Below are positions 5,194 through 5,764 of a DNA stretch of 5,764 nucleotides, in pieces. Each line of letters opens with the position of its first letter. Within the stretch, counting starts at the first letter, position 1. Under the pieces are notes generated by a model. The model ran no database searches, was not told where the DNA came from, and saw nothing but the letters and a program-made list of their open reading frames with translations. Both the position numbers and the translations under genes were made by a program. The stretch lies in contig DDSR01000484.1 of the NCBI GenBank assembly GCA_002343455.1, positions 1,540-7,303 on the forward strand, given 5' to 3'. Origin of the DNA: Deltaproteobacteria bacterium UBA2385. Its GTDB lineage: Bacteria; Myxococcota_A; UBA796; UBA2385.

Positions 5194-5764
5194 ATGGAGG
5201 ATTTTCGCGGCTACTTCTCCGACGGGCGCACGGCCGAGATGCGCCCGGCCCGCGTGCGCCTCGGCGCGTCGGCGCTCGGCGTGCGCGGCGAGCGCGGCGA
5301 GGCGCTGGCCGAGTGGCCCTATCGCGATCTTCGCCTGCTCGAGGAGGTGTATGCGGGCCAGCCGGTGCGGCTGCGCTCGCGCAACGGCGGCGATGCGCGC
5401 CTCGTGGTGCGCGATCCCGGCTTCCTCGACGCGGTGAGCCGCCATTCGCGCCACCTGCACGGCAACAACATGCAGCGCACGCGCGCGCTGCCGCGCATCC
5501 TCGGCTGGGGCGGCGCCACGATCGCGACGCTGATCGCGCTCTATTTCGGGCTGCCGGTGCTCGCCGAGCCGATCGCGGCGGTGATGCCGCTCTCGTGGGA
5601 AGAGCGCATGGGGCGCAGCGTGCGCGGCCAGGTGCTCGCCTTGCTCGGCCGCAACAGCCGCGAATGCGCGGGGCCGGAGGGCAAGGCCGCCATCGAAGCC
5701 CTGGTGAACCGCCTCGCCGCCACGGTCGAGACGCGCTACCGCTTCGACGTCGTCGTCGTCGACA
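5194..5764 (+). CDS. M48 family metallopeptidase, N-terminal part (3' end outside window)
   Basis: The first 190 residues of a membrane-linked M48-type zinc peptidase are present, still open at the window end. Seen: an N-terminal beta-rich module (FRGYFSDGRTAEMRPARVRL, then LAEWPYRDLRLLEE at 38-51 and RLVVRDPGFLDAV at 69-81), as in alphaproteobacterial M48 proteins annotated as Zn-dependent proteases with chaperone function. A hydrophobic segment at ~102-130 is probably transmembrane. LSWEERMGRSVRGQVL (133-148) is followed by CAGPEGKAAIEALVNRLA (158-175), the region leading to the catalytic domain. The HExxH zinc site lies beyond the window, so activity cannot be judged. ATG 5194 is supported by GAGG at 5183-5186. 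Codon use is unlike the genes at the left: 26 of 27 Arg codons are CGC (17 of 32 in murB) and 12 of 23 Ala codons are GCG (about 6 of 36 in murB). It probably forms an operon with the DUF898 fragment. Confidence 0.82.
   Translation, partial: MEDFRGYFSDGRTAEMRPARVRLGASALGVRGERGEALAEWPYRDLRLLEEVYAGQPVRLRSRNGGDARLVVRDPGFLDAVSRHSRHLHGNNMQRTRALPRILGWGGATIATLIALYFGLPVLAEPIAAVMPLSWEERMGRSVRGQVLALLGRNSRECAGPEGKAAIEALVNRLAATVETRYRFDVVVVD

Noticed and set aside
3977..5437. Plus-strand 486-codon Arg/Gly-rich open frame over the PKD gene
   Set aside because: It is offset by one frame from the PKD domains and has an Arg/Gly-rich composition typical of out-of-frame translation in GC-rich DNA.
1..5764. Search for a defence system, CRISPR, transposon, tRNA or rRNA
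   Set aside because: No spaced repeats, terminal inverted repeats, transposase motifs, cloverleaf or rRNA-like stretches were seen; coding sequence occupies nearly the whole window.

Overview
This is a strongly GC-rich bacterial window with almost no non-coding space; the longest gene-free stretches are 78 and 66 bases. From base 1 to about 5000 it reads like a Myxococcota/deltaproteobacterial-type chromosome. The evidence is a lipoprotein and a PKD-repeat secreted protein that both carry Gly/Asp-rich tethers, plus a Cys-x-Cys followed by a Leu-rich segment that resembles a MYXO-CTERM sorting tail. From about 5046 to the end the sequence looks like a different genome, most likely alphaproteobacterial. 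It holds the tail of a DUF898/YjgN-type membrane protein followed by the start of an M48 metallopeptidase, and its codon use differs sharply.

Layout: (1) 3-446, the C-terminal end of a PaaZ-class aldehyde dehydrogenase. (2) 447-1382, complete murB, starting on the base after the dehydrogenase stop. (3) 1449-2606, a Cys-rich surface lipoprotein with a 12-bp-unit Gly/Asp repeat and a Big_5-like Ig domain. (4) On the minus strand, a two-gene unit of a rhodanese-domain protein (3917-3471) followed by an alpha/beta hydrolase (3459-2614), converging on the lipoprotein gene with only 7 bases between stops. (5) 3918-3995, a divergent intergenic region with a 30-base dyad that covers the rhodanese ribosome-binding site. 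(6) 3996-5180, a secreted PKD/Ig-like protein whose last ~45 residues do not belong to it. (7) 5194-5764, the N-terminal part of an M48 metallopeptidase that runs off the window.

Functionally this is a housekeeping gene (murB) beside an acyl-CoA-pathway aldehyde dehydrogenase, a small sulfurtransferase/hydrolase operon, and two envelope-displayed proteins with similar flexible linkers placed next to their membrane anchors. I see no defence system, mobile element, CRISPR array or RNA gene. The most important observation is the in-frame join at about 5004-5046, which makes a plausible-looking but probably artificial fusion protein. Anyone using this contig should test it before interpreting the PKD gene's C-terminus or linking the M48 gene to the rest.
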